Shown here: positions 7,978 through 15,911 of the stretch, one piece after another
Layout of the letters: the number at the start of each line of letters is the position of its first letter
Position numbering within the stretch: position 1 is the stretch's first letter
NCBI GenBank assembly: GCA_950096985.1
Contig: CATNBA010000003.1
Span: 38,024 to 102,023, forward strand
Direction: 5' to 3'
Source: an uncultured Candidatus Melainabacteria bacterium
GTDB taxonomy: Bacteria > Cyanobacteriota > Vampirovibrionia > Gastranaerophilales > Gastranaerophilaceae
DNA length: 64,000 nucleotides
Position numbers and translations under genes: made by a program
Notes under the pieces: generated by a model
Database searches by the model: none
Told to the model about the DNA's origin: nothing
What the model saw: only the letters and a program-made list of their open reading frames with translations

Positions 7978-8580
7978 ATGGCAAGATATACAGGACCAAC
8001 AAATAAATTATTTAGAAATAAAAAAGTAAAAGATTTGTCTAATAGAAAATTAACTTCTTCTATGAGACAAACAGCATCAGGGCAGCACGGTGCAGTTAGA
8101 AAAAAACTTTCTGAATACGCACTTCACCTTGTTGAAAAACAAAAAATCAGATTTACATATTTAGTATCTGAAAAACAATTTGCTAAATATTATAACGAAG
8201 CAGCTAGAAGAAAAGGCGTTACTGGTACAATCCTTCTTCAATTATTAGAATCAAGATTGGACAATGTTCTTTTCAGAGCAGGCTTAGGTATTACACGTAA
8301 ACAAACAAGACAAATCGTTAACCACGGGCACGTTCTTGTTAATGACAAAAAAGTTGATATTCCATCTTACCTTGTAAAAGCAGGTGATGTAATTACTATT
8401 AAATCAAAAAGTGCAGCTTTCTTGAAATCTGTAACTGAATTGATTGATATGGCTTGTGCTCCGGCTTGGATGACAATCGACAAAGATGCTCTAAAAATTT
8501 CTTTCGACAGAATTCCCGAAAGAGAAGAATTAGACCCAGAATTCAAAGAACAACTTGTAATTGAGTACTACTCTAAATAG
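7978..8580 (+). CDS. rpsD: 30S ribosomal protein S4
   Basis: MARYTGPTNKLFRNKK...; start at 7978 preferred over ORF-track 7951. Confidence 0.96.
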   Translation: MARYTGPTNKLFRNKKVKDLSNRKLTSSMRQTASGQHGAVRKKLSEYALHLVEKQKIRFTYLVSEKQFAKYYNEAARRKGVTGTILLQLLESRLDNVLFRAGLGITRKQTRQIVNHGHVLVNDKKVDIPSYLVKAGDVITIKSKSAAFLKSVTELIDMACAPAWMTIDKDALKISFDRIPEREELDPEFKEQLVIEYYSK

Positions 8581-8640
8581 CGGTGCCTGAGGCACATCCC
8601 CACATAAGGTTTTGATAAAATTTTACAAAACCTGAGTGGA
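8581..8640 (+). repeat. dispersed two-hairpin element, copy 2
   Basis: GTGCC-TGA-GGCAC then CCACATAAGGTTTTG ATAAAATTTTA CAAAACCTGAGTGG. Confidence 0.55.
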
Positions 8641-8690
8641 AACCGGTTTCGCCGGCAAATAGTTAATAAAAAACTAGGAGATAAAAAAAC

Positions 8691-9656
8691 ATGGAATTAA
8701 AAATTAAAAATGTTAATACAACAACAAGTTCTGACGGATCACAATACGGTAAATTCGTTATTGAACCGTTGGAAAAAGGTTTCGGAACAACAATCGGAAA
8801 CTCTTTAAGACGTGTATTACTTTCAAGTTTAGAAGGAACAGCTGTTACTTCTGTAAGAATTGAAGGTATTACTCATGAATACACTGCAATTCCCGGTGTT
8901 TTAGAAGATGTTATCGATGTTATGCTTAACCTTAAAGGATTAGTTGTAAAAACTGATTCCAAAGAAGCTCAAACTTTGAGAATTGATGTTGATCGTCCGG
9001 GAGCAGTACTTGCAAGTGATATTCAATTGCCGGCAGGTGTTAAAGTAGTTAACCCTGATTGGTTAATTTGTACAGTAGCTGATGGCGGCAGTTTTCATGC
9101 TGACGTTACAATTGAAACAGGTAAAGGTTACGTTGCTCACGATGTACCTAGAGATTCTAAAGGTGTTTCAATTGATGTTCTTCCTATAGATGCAACATTC
9201 ATGCCTATCAAACGTGTAAGCTATACTGTTGAAAGCACTCGTGTTGGTGATTCAATTGACTTTGATAAATTAACTTTAGAAATTTGGTCAAATGGTTCAA
9301 TTGACGTTACTAATGCTTTAAGCCAAGCTTCAAACTTGTTGATTGAGCATTTTATGCAAATTTCTTCAATTACAGGACAACCTGTTATTACACCTTCAAT
9401 GACTATTGAAGAAGAAGTTGAAGATGATGCAGATGCTCCAACAATGACAATTGAAGAATTGGAACTTTCAGTAAGAGCTTATAACTGCTTGAAACGTGCA
9501 AGTATCAATTCAATGAGTGAATTATTGAAAAAATCAGAACATGATTTATTAAATATTAAAAACTTCGGTAAGAAATCTTCTGACGAAGTAATTGAAAGAC
9601 TTCACCACTTCGGTTTAGACCTTGCTCCAAACCCGGAAGTTGAAGAAGAAGTATAA
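8691..9656 (+). CDS. rpoA: DNA-directed RNA polymerase subunit alpha
   Basis: RpoA NTD and CTD motifs (GFGTTIGNSLRRVLLSSLEG; LNIKNFGKKSSDEV). Confidence 0.97.
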   Translation: MELKIKNVNTTTSSDGSQYGKFVIEPLEKGFGTTIGNSLRRVLLSSLEGTAVTSVRIEGITHEYTAIPGVLEDVIDVMLNLKGLVVKTDSKEAQTLRIDVDRPGAVLASDIQLPAGVKVVNPDWLICTVADGGSFHADVTIETGKGYVAHDVPRDSKGVSIDVLPIDATFMPIKRVSYTVESTRVGDSIDFDKLTLEIWSNGSIDVTNALSQASNLLIEHFMQISSITGQPVITPSMTIEEEVEDDADAPTMTIEELELSVRAYNCLKRASINSMSELLKKSEHDLLNIKNFGKKSSDEVIERLHHFGLDLAPNPEVEEEV

Positions 9657-9685
9657 GTAAAAGTAAAAAATAAAAGGATAAAACA

Positions 9686-10114
9686 ATGAGACACCAAACT
9701 AAAAAACATACGCTTGGAAGAGCAAAGGATCAAAGAGATGCTTTGTTACGTTCTTTAGCTACTGAACTTTTTGTACACGGTGAAATCAAAACAACTATGG
9801 CTAGAGCAAAAGCTTTGAAACCATATGCTGAAGAAATTATCACCCTTGCAAAAAGAGGCGATTTACATGCTCGCCGTCAAGCTGTTAAATTCATTTTTGA
9901 CAAAGAAACTGGCAGATTTATGGATTTAGCTTCAGGAGAAGTTTTTGATGCACCTGTTGCTGATAAAAAATTAGCTGAAGAAACAGTTTTGAGAAAACTT
10001 TTTGTAGTAATTGGCAAAAAATATTCTGACCGTCAAGGCGGATACACTAGAATATTCAGATTGCCGCCAAGACGCGGTGACGCTTCTGAAATGGCTTTAA
10101 TACAATTGGTATAA
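9686..10114 (+). CDS. rplQ: 50S ribosomal protein L17
   Basis: MRHQTKKHTLGRAKDQRDALLRSLATELF. Confidence 0.97.
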   Translation: MRHQTKKHTLGRAKDQRDALLRSLATELFVHGEIKTTMARAKALKPYAEEIITLAKRGDLHARRQAVKFIFDKETGRFMDLASGEVFDAPVADKKLAEETVLRKLFVVIGKKYSDRQGGYTRIFRLPPRRGDASEMALIQLV

Positions 10115-10117
10115 GCC

Positions 10118-10885
10118 ATGCGTTATACGCTTCAAGTTCAATATATCGGTAAGAATTATGCCGGAAGTCAAATTCAGTTTGAAAAAGGCAAAGAAATTGA
10201 AACTCCGACTATACAAGGAGAACTTGAAAAAGCAATCAGTACATTGTTATTCGGGAATACCGAAAATATTAACCGGCAAATAAAAACAGTCTTTTCAGGA
10301 CGAACTGACAGAGGTGTAAATTCAGAAGGACAGGTTATTCATTTTGACACAGATAAATCTATTGTTGCTTCAAAGTTTGTCTACCAGTTGAATGAAATTC
10401 TGCCTAGTGATATATCTGTCACTGACTTGAATGAAGTTGATGTAAAGTTTCATGCTCAAAAGTCTGCAAAACGCAGATATTACAGATACGTTTTTATTAA
10501 TCGTAAATGTAAAAATGCTTTTGATGGTGATTTGATGAGAGTAAAATTTGATATCGACATCAATAGAATTAATAAATCTTTAAGTTATATTATAGGTGAA
10601 CATGATTTTTCAAGTTTTAAAAGTTCTGGAACGCTAAACCCAAGCAAAGTCTGTTTTATAGAAAAAGCTGTCTGTTTTAAAGATGGTGATAAAGTTATTA
10701 TTGATATTGTTGGAAACAGGTTTCTATATAATATGGTAAGAACAATTGTCGGTACCCTTTTAGAAATAGAAGGGCATAATCGTTCTGCCGAGCATATGAA
10801 ACAGGTACTTGATACTTGTGACAGATGTAAAGCAGGGCATACAGTTAATCCTTACGGATTGACATTAATGAAAGTAGAATACTAA
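10118..10885 (+). CDS. truA: tRNA pseudouridine synthase A
   Basis: FSGRTDRGVNSEGQVIHF, NRFLYNMVRTIVGTL. Confidence 0.95.
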   Translation: MRYTLQVQYIGKNYAGSQIQFEKGKEIETPTIQGELEKAISTLLFGNTENINRQIKTVFSGRTDRGVNSEGQVIHFDTDKSIVASKFVYQLNEILPSDISVTDLNEVDVKFHAQKSAKRRYYRYVFINRKCKNAFDGDLMRVKFDIDINRINKSLSYIIGEHDFSSFKSSGTLNPSKVCFIEKAVCFKDGDKVIIDIVGNRFLYNMVRTIVGTLLEIEGHNRSAEHMKQVLDTCDRCKAGHTVNPYGLTLMKVEY

Positions 10886-10900
10886 ATAGAAGGATAAAAT

Positions 10901-11338
10901 ATGAAAACATATTCAGCAAAACCTCTAGAAGTAGAAAGAAAATGGTATTTAATTGATGCTGAGGGTGAAGTACTTGGCAGATTGGCTACCAGAGTTGCTA
11001 ATATTTTAAGAGGAAAAAATAAACCTGAATACACTCCTAACGTTGATACTGGTGATTTTGTTATCGTTATCAATGCTGAAAAAGTTGTTGTATCAGGTAA
11101 AAAAGAAACTGATAAAATTTATTATCACCACACAGGATTTCCAGGTGGTTTGAAATCAGCAAGCGTAAAAGAATTACGTGAAAAAGATGCTAGACTTTTA
11201 ATTGAAAAAGCAGTTAAAGGTATGTTACAGCACAATACTTTAGGTGATACACAATTCACTAAATTAAAAGTATACAACGGAGCTGAACATCCGCACGCAG
11301 CACAAAAACCAATCGTGCTTGAAAAGGAGGCTAAATAA
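10901..11338 (+). CDS. rplM: 50S ribosomal protein L13
   Basis: L13 family sequence, context. Confidence 0.97.
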   Translation: MKTYSAKPLEVERKWYLIDAEGEVLGRLATRVANILRGKNKPEYTPNVDTGDFVIVINAEKVVVSGKKETDKIYYHHTGFPGGLKSASVKELREKDARLLIEKAVKGMLQHNTLGDTQFTKLKVYNGAEHPHAAQKPIVLEKEAK

Positions 11339-11733
11339 TGGCAGATAAAGAAATTATGGCTACAGGACGCAGAAAAACCTCTATCGCAGTTGTTAAGCTA
11401 GTAAAAGGTAAAGGCAGAATTTTTGTTAACGGTAAAACATTGAAAAATTATATCGGTAACAGACCTGCTATTGAAATGTTAGTATACAGACCATTAGTAT
11501 TGACTGATAATCAAGAAAAATATGATGTAAAAGTAAAAGCAGTAGGCGGCGGTATTGTTGCTCAATGCGGTGCTATGAGACATGGTATTTCAAGAGCATT
11601 AGTTAAAGTTAATGAAGAATACAAAAATGTATTACGTTTAGAAGGTTTATTAACACGTGATCCACGCGTTAAAGAACGTAAAAAATACGGTCGCAAACGT
11701 GCTAGAAAACGTTTCCAATTCTCAAAACGTTAA
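11338..11733 (+). CDS. rpsI: 30S ribosomal protein S9
   Basis: ATGRRKTSIAVVKL...KKYGRKRARKRFQFSKR. Confidence 0.97.
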   Translation: MADKEIMATGRRKTSIAVVKLVKGKGRIFVNGKTLKNYIGNRPAIEMLVYRPLVLTDNQEKYDVKVKAVGGGIVAQCGAMRHGISRALVKVNEEYKNVLRLEGLLTRDPRVKERKKYGRKRARKRFQFSKR

Positions 11734-11755
11734 TATATATACCAAATCAATATTC

Positions 11756-11785
11756 AAAAGAACGGCAGAAATGCCGTTCTTTTTT
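11756..11785 (+). terminator. intrinsic terminator of ribosomal operon
   Basis: AAGAACGGCA-GAAA-TGCCGTTCTTTTTT. Confidence 0.9.
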
Positions 11786-11853
11786 ATTATTATAATATAC
11801 ATCCTTGTAAAGAAATGTAACGAAACGCGCCTCTTGTGAAATTAGATAATTTC

Positions 11854-11867
11854 AAAATACTTTATAT
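11854..11867 (+). promoter_or_regulatory. shared 14-bp upstream motif AAAATACTTTATAT (copy 1)
   Basis: Identical 14-mer upstream of genes at 11903, 26506 and 32523. Confidence 0.5.
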
Positions 11868-11902
11868 GTGTAAGAGAGCATAACAAAATAAGGAGAGATG
11901 AG

Positions 11903-12229
11903 ATGACTTTTTTAGCGATTGATGCACAGAAAAATTTATTTACATTGCAAAAAAGCCAATTGCAATTTGAGCAAACTTTGGTAATGAGCAGAACAAATTA
12001 TATCACAAAACAAATGGGATATAGGGCTCAGGAGCTTGAAGATACAGAGATGGATGTGGATAATGACCCTACATATCAAATGCTCCAACAGCAAGAATCT
12101 TATTTACAAACCCGTCAGGATTCTCTGGATTCTCAAATGTCAATTCTTGATAATGAAATTAACAGTTTGAAAACACTTGTTAACAATAATATCAAATCAT
12201 CTTGCAGCTTGAACCTTATCGGCGGCTAG
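11903..12229 (+). CDS. hypothetical coiled-coil protein
   Basis: SD AGGAGAG upstream, 108 aa. Confidence 0.75.
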   Translation: MTFLAIDAQKNLFTLQKSQLQFEQTLVMSRTNYITKQMGYRAQELEDTEMDVDNDPTYQMLQQQESYLQTRQDSLDSQMSILDNEINSLKTLVNNNIKSSCSLNLIGG

Positions 12230-13050
12230 GCGAAGCTTAGTAACTCAACAGTATTAAGCATCAAAGATGCTATGGTCATAGGGCCTACACCGCCCGGAAC
12301 AGGAGAAAGATACGCCGGTGAAACGTTTTCAACATCGCCGCGAACTTTTCCCGACTCATCTCTAAAAATTCCAACATCAACGATAACACAATCAGATTTT
12401 ATTATATTTTTTTCCCCTACAACATTTTTTCCTACTGCTGAAACTACAATATCAGCAGTTTTTATTATATCTGCTAGATTTTTTGTATGGCTGTGACACA
12501 TTGTAACTGTGGCATTTCTATTTAATAACATCTGGGCAACAGGTTTACCGACCAGATTTGAGCGTCCGATAACCACTGCGTGTTTACCCTCAATTTCAAT
12601 ATTATATTCATCAAGTAATAATAAAATTCCTTTAGGCGTACACGGGTAAACATAAGGTTTTTCGCCGGCAAAGAGTTTTCCGCAATTTGTTGTTGTCAAT
12701 CCGTCAACATCTTTTTGTGGTGCTATAGTATCAATAACTTTTAACTTGTCGATGTGTTTAGGTAACGGAAGTTGAACAAGAATTGCTGTTATCTTATTAT
12801 CATTGTTTAGTTCTTGGATTTTTTCTATAATTTCTTTTTCTGTAACATCTGAGGGGTACTCGATTACAATCGAATTAATACCAAGTTTTTCTGCACATTT
12901 TTTCTTATTGTTTACATAAATTCTGCTTGATGGGTCATCGCCTGCAAGGATTACTGCAAGTGTTGGTTTAACAGGCATTTTATCAAGCTTATTTTTTAAA
13001 TCTTCAAAGATTTTATCTCTTAATTTTTTTCCATCCAATATTGTTGTCAT
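12226..13050 (-). CDS. folD: methylenetetrahydrofolate dehydrogenase/cyclohydrolase
   Basis: YVNNKKKCAEKLGI, VQLPLPKHID, GRSNLVGKPVAQMLL, PVPGGVGPMTIASL. Confidence 0.96.
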   Translation of the reverse strand: MTTILDGKKLRDKIFEDLKNKLDKMPVKPTLAVILAGDDPSSRIYVNNKKKCAEKLGINSIVIEYPSDVTEKEIIEKIQELNNDNKITAILVQLPLPKHIDKLKVIDTIAPQKDVDGLTTTNCGKLFAGEKPYVYPCTPKGILLLLDEYNIEIEGKHAVVIGRSNLVGKPVAQMLLNRNATVTMCHSHTKNLADIIKTADIVVSAVGKNVVGEKNIIKSDCVIVDVGIFRDESGKVRGDVENVSPAYLSPVPGGVGPMTIASLMLNTVELLSFA

Positions 13051-13790
13051 TATTCCCTCACCTGCGGTAAATTTAGTCTGAAATAAAATTGCTTGATTGC
13101 ATCCTGAACTAGTTTTGATGATTTTTCTTTAATTTCTTTATCTGTTGGAATAACTCCAAAAACATCTAAATCATATCGTTTTAGCATTTCATAAACAGTT
13201 TCAAGGTCGTTATTTTCTACTTTGTTAATTATAACTCCAAGTTGATTGCCTGCTGCATATTTTGCGCTGAACTCCTCTATACGTTTAGCAAGATGTGCGC
13301 TTTCATCAGTCGGATTAGCAATAATTAATGTTGTATCTATATCTGTATCAACAAGTTGATTTAAGTATTTTAAGTCAAATTCACAGTCAAAGATTACTAT
13401 GTCATACCGGTCAATAAGTTTCAAAACAGCATCGTTAATCTGTTCTGTAATCGGACATCTGCAATCTTTTGAACCGACAAACCAAGATACAATTATGTCA
13501 ACATTTTCATCCAATGAAACTACAATATCTTCCATTGCCCATTCAACATATTCTTGTTTCGACATACCTTCAGGAATTCCTGTTTTGTATTCATGTTTGC
13601 CGCTTCTGATACCATAGATTGTGTTTCTGATATCAAGTCCAAAGCTGTGCCCGAGTTCGCTTGTTAAGTCGTTATCAAACAGCAAAATAGACTTTTCGGG
13701 AAAGTATTCTCGAAAAATATTTAAAAATGCTTTTACAACTGTTGTTTTACCGCTTCCGCTTTTCCCTGTTATTGCAAGTTTAAATGCCAT
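13050..13790 (-). CDS. CooC-like P-loop ATPase (nickel insertion type, putative)
   Basis: GKSGSGKTT P-loop; CRCP matching the CooC CxC metal motif; VIINKVEN. Confidence 0.65.
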   Translation of the reverse strand: MAFKLAITGKSGSGKTTVVKAFLNIFREYFPEKSILLFDNDLTSELGHSFGLDIRNTIYGIRSGKHEYKTGIPEGMSKQEYVEWAMEDIVVSLDENVDIIVSWFVGSKDCRCPITEQINDAVLKLIDRYDIVIFDCEFDLKYLNQLVDTDIDTTLIIANPTDESAHLAKRIEEFSAKYAAGNQLGVIINKVENNDLETVYEMLKRYDLDVFGVIPTDKEIKEKSSKLVQDAIKQFYFRLNLPQVRE

Positions 13791-14641
13791 AATGCCTTTC
13801 TGTTTTCTGATAACTGTTTCGTTAAATTCATTGCTTTTTCTGCAAGTTCTTCACTCAAAGCTCCTGCTCCGCAAGAAGGGGTTATGAGTGAATTTTCTAT
13901 AATAATTTTCTCATCAATTCCTTTTTTGGTCAAATATTTTACACCATTCTCAAAAACTTCTATCATTTTGTTTAGATTTGCACTTTCCAACGCCATTTTA
14001 TCCTTAGTCGGTACAATTCCCCAGGCTATTTTTCCACCATGTGCCAGAAATGTTTTTATCTCATCACCGAGAGTTCCAATATATGAATAAGCATCAAAAC
14101 TTATTATATCAATGCCAGCGTTTAATGCAATAGTCCAGTCACAATTTCCACAGCAATGTAGTCCGCTCATGCCGCCATTTTCCTTAATTCTGTCAGAAAT
14201 TGTTTTAATCATTTTAACAGGAGGCTTGCTTTTAAGATTTGAAAGTGACGGCTCATCAATAAAAATTATAGGTATAGTATGAGGGCTTACTTTTTTGATT
14301 TCGTTAATCTGCCATAAAGCTTTTTGCGTAAGTCTTTCAATTACATCTTGTGTTTGAAGTACAAGAGAAAGTGTAAATGGTCCTGTGATTTGCCCCTTTG
14401 CGTATTTTGGTTTTGTTTCTTTTATTAGTTCTAAGAATTTATTAAAGCTTACAGAATAAAAAGAAGACATTTCGTCCGAAAATTGGATTAACATGTCTTC
14501 TTTTTTACTAATATTTGTTAACTGAGGCCAAAATGGAATATTGTTAAAATCTTTTCTTACAATTTCCATTGCTTTATCTAAATTGTCACAGGGCAGAGAG
14601 CCTATAGCTAAGCATTCCAGTGTCAATTCAGATGCCATCAA
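13769..14641 (-). CDS. MetE/UroD-superfamily methyltransferase-like protein
   Basis: AKGQITGPFTLSL, GLHCCGNCDW, ITPSCGAGALSEELAEKAM zinc-site motifs. Confidence 0.7.
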   Translation of the reverse strand: MMASELTLECLAIGSLPCDNLDKAMEIVRKDFNNIPFWPQLTNISKKEDMLIQFSDEMSSFYSVSFNKFLELIKETKPKYAKGQITGPFTLSLVLQTQDVIERLTQKALWQINEIKKVSPHTIPIIFIDEPSLSNLKSKPPVKMIKTISDRIKENGGMSGLHCCGNCDWTIALNAGIDIISFDAYSYIGTLGDEIKTFLAHGGKIAWGIVPTKDKMALESANLNKMIEVFENGVKYLTKKGIDEKIIIENSLITPSCGAGALSEELAEKAMNLTKQLSENRKALWHLNLQ

Positions 14642-14645
14642 TCAC

Positions 14646-15143
14646 CTATTCTTCAACTGTTTCAACTTCTTCTTCAACAGCTTCTTTTAAAACTTCAGAA
14701 GCTGTAACTACAACAGCTAATTCACATTTAACTTTTGAAGTCAATTTGATTAACATTGTATATTCGCCTACTTTGTTGATAGGAGCGTTTAAAGAAACAT
14801 TTTTTCTATCAACTTCAATACCAGCTTTAGCAGAAAGTTCTTCAGTTAATTTTTTAGTTGTGATAGTACCAAATAATTTACCGGATTCTCCAGCTTTAGC
14901 AGAAAGTTCAAGTTTACCGAATTCTTCGATTTTCTTAGCAGTTTCTAAAGCTTCAGCGTGTAATTTTTCTTGTTTAGCTTTAATTCTTGCCAAATTCTTT
15001 TCTCTGTTTTCTAAAGCACCTTTTGTAGCTGCCTCTGCAACTGCTTGAGGAAGTAAGAAGTTTCTTGCGTAACCGTCTTTAACTGTAACGATATCGCCTG
15101 CTTCTCCAAGATTTTGTACGTCTTTTTTTAATATAACCTGCAT
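14646..15143 (-). CDS. rplI: 50S ribosomal protein L9
   Basis: MQVILKKDVQNLGEAGDIVTVKDGYARNFLLPQ; start at 15143 rather than the ORF-track 15236. Confidence 0.95.
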   Translation of the reverse strand: MQVILKKDVQNLGEAGDIVTVKDGYARNFLLPQAVAEAATKGALENREKNLARIKAKQEKLHAEALETAKKIEEFGKLELSAKAGESGKLFGTITTKKLTEELSAKAGIEVDRKNVSLNAPINKVGEYTMLIKLTSKVKCELAVVVTASEVLKEAVEEEVETVEE

Positions 15144-15197
15144 TTTTAATTCTCCTTTGCTATTTATACTATCATGTAGTTTCAGCCTACTACAAAC

Positions 15198-15219
15198 AAA
15201 ACTCTTTGTCGAGAGTTTT
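15198..15219. terminator. hairpin with flanking T/A runs
   Basis: AAAACTCT-TTGTCG-AGAGTTTT. Confidence 0.6.
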
Positions 15220-15240
15220 TTTCGGAATGTAAACAATATT

Positions 15241-15266
15241 GTTCGGCAGGGTTACGTGCGTAGCAC
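15241..15266 (-). repeat. 26-bp dispersed palindromic repeat, copy A
   Basis: GTTCGGCAGGGTTACGTGCGTAGCAC; 24/26 identical to 21135-21160. Confidence 0.7.
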
Positions 15267-15910
15267 TATTTCATTGCAGGAAAATAGTATTTAACACCAT
15301 TGGAAGAACGCCATCTGATATAACCGGTTTTGGGTGTTCTGTCTATGTCGTAAACGCTTACCAGTGCCCAGTTGCCTTTAATGGCTGTTACATTTATCTT
15401 TTGAGGCATATTAATATTACCTACTACCTGTGATTTTTCATCGGTTGCGGTATGTATATCTTTTGCTTCTGCGGGCGCTTCTTTTAAAAGATTCAAACCG
15501 TATTTTTTGCCGTACATGTTATAAAACATTATCCAGCTCATAAATCTGTAAGGATCATCTTTTTTTATCCAACCTTTTGCACCGGTTTTATTATTATAAA
15601 TTACCTCAACCCAATTTTCTGTTTCGTCGGTAACTGCAAGCAAACCTAGATTTTTATCAGGAAGATAAACGACAAAAAGCTGTTCGGGTTTTACTGTTTC
15701 AGGAAAAATTTGATTTCCAATCCAACTTATACTGTGTAAAATTGTCGAAGTTTCATCAGGCTCTTTATATAGCACAATTTCATTCGGAGCTTGATATAAA
15801 CCGAGAGTACTTGTCTGTTCAACGCTGACGTATTGTGGAACAACATTGGCACATAATGCTTTTACAGGTATTAATAATATTATTGCAAGTATTAATAAGA
15901 TTTTTTTCAT
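15266..15910 (-). CDS. secreted SH3-like domain protein (putative)
   Basis: N-terminal signal peptide; SH3b-like GWIKKDDPYR / GYIRWRSSNG. Confidence 0.6.
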   Translation of the reverse strand: MKKILLILAIILLIPVKALCANVVPQYVSVEQTSTLGLYQAPNEIVLYKEPDETSTILHSISWIGNQIFPETVKPEQLFVVYLPDKNLGLLAVTDETENWVEVIYNNKTGAKGWIKKDDPYRFMSWIMFYNMYGKKYGLNLLKEAPAEAKDIHTATDEKSQVVGNINMPQKINVTAIKGNWALVSVYDIDRTPKTGYIRWRSSNGVKYYFPAMK

Positions 15911-15911
15911 A

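Noticed and set aside
10443-10470. TAAAGTTT inside truA as a sigma28 promoter
   Set aside because: No CCGA box at 11-13 nt and inside a coding sequence
13769-14641. Assigning the gene as metE or hemE
   Set aside because: Only the zinc-site half is MetE-like and substrate cannot be inferred from sequence alone
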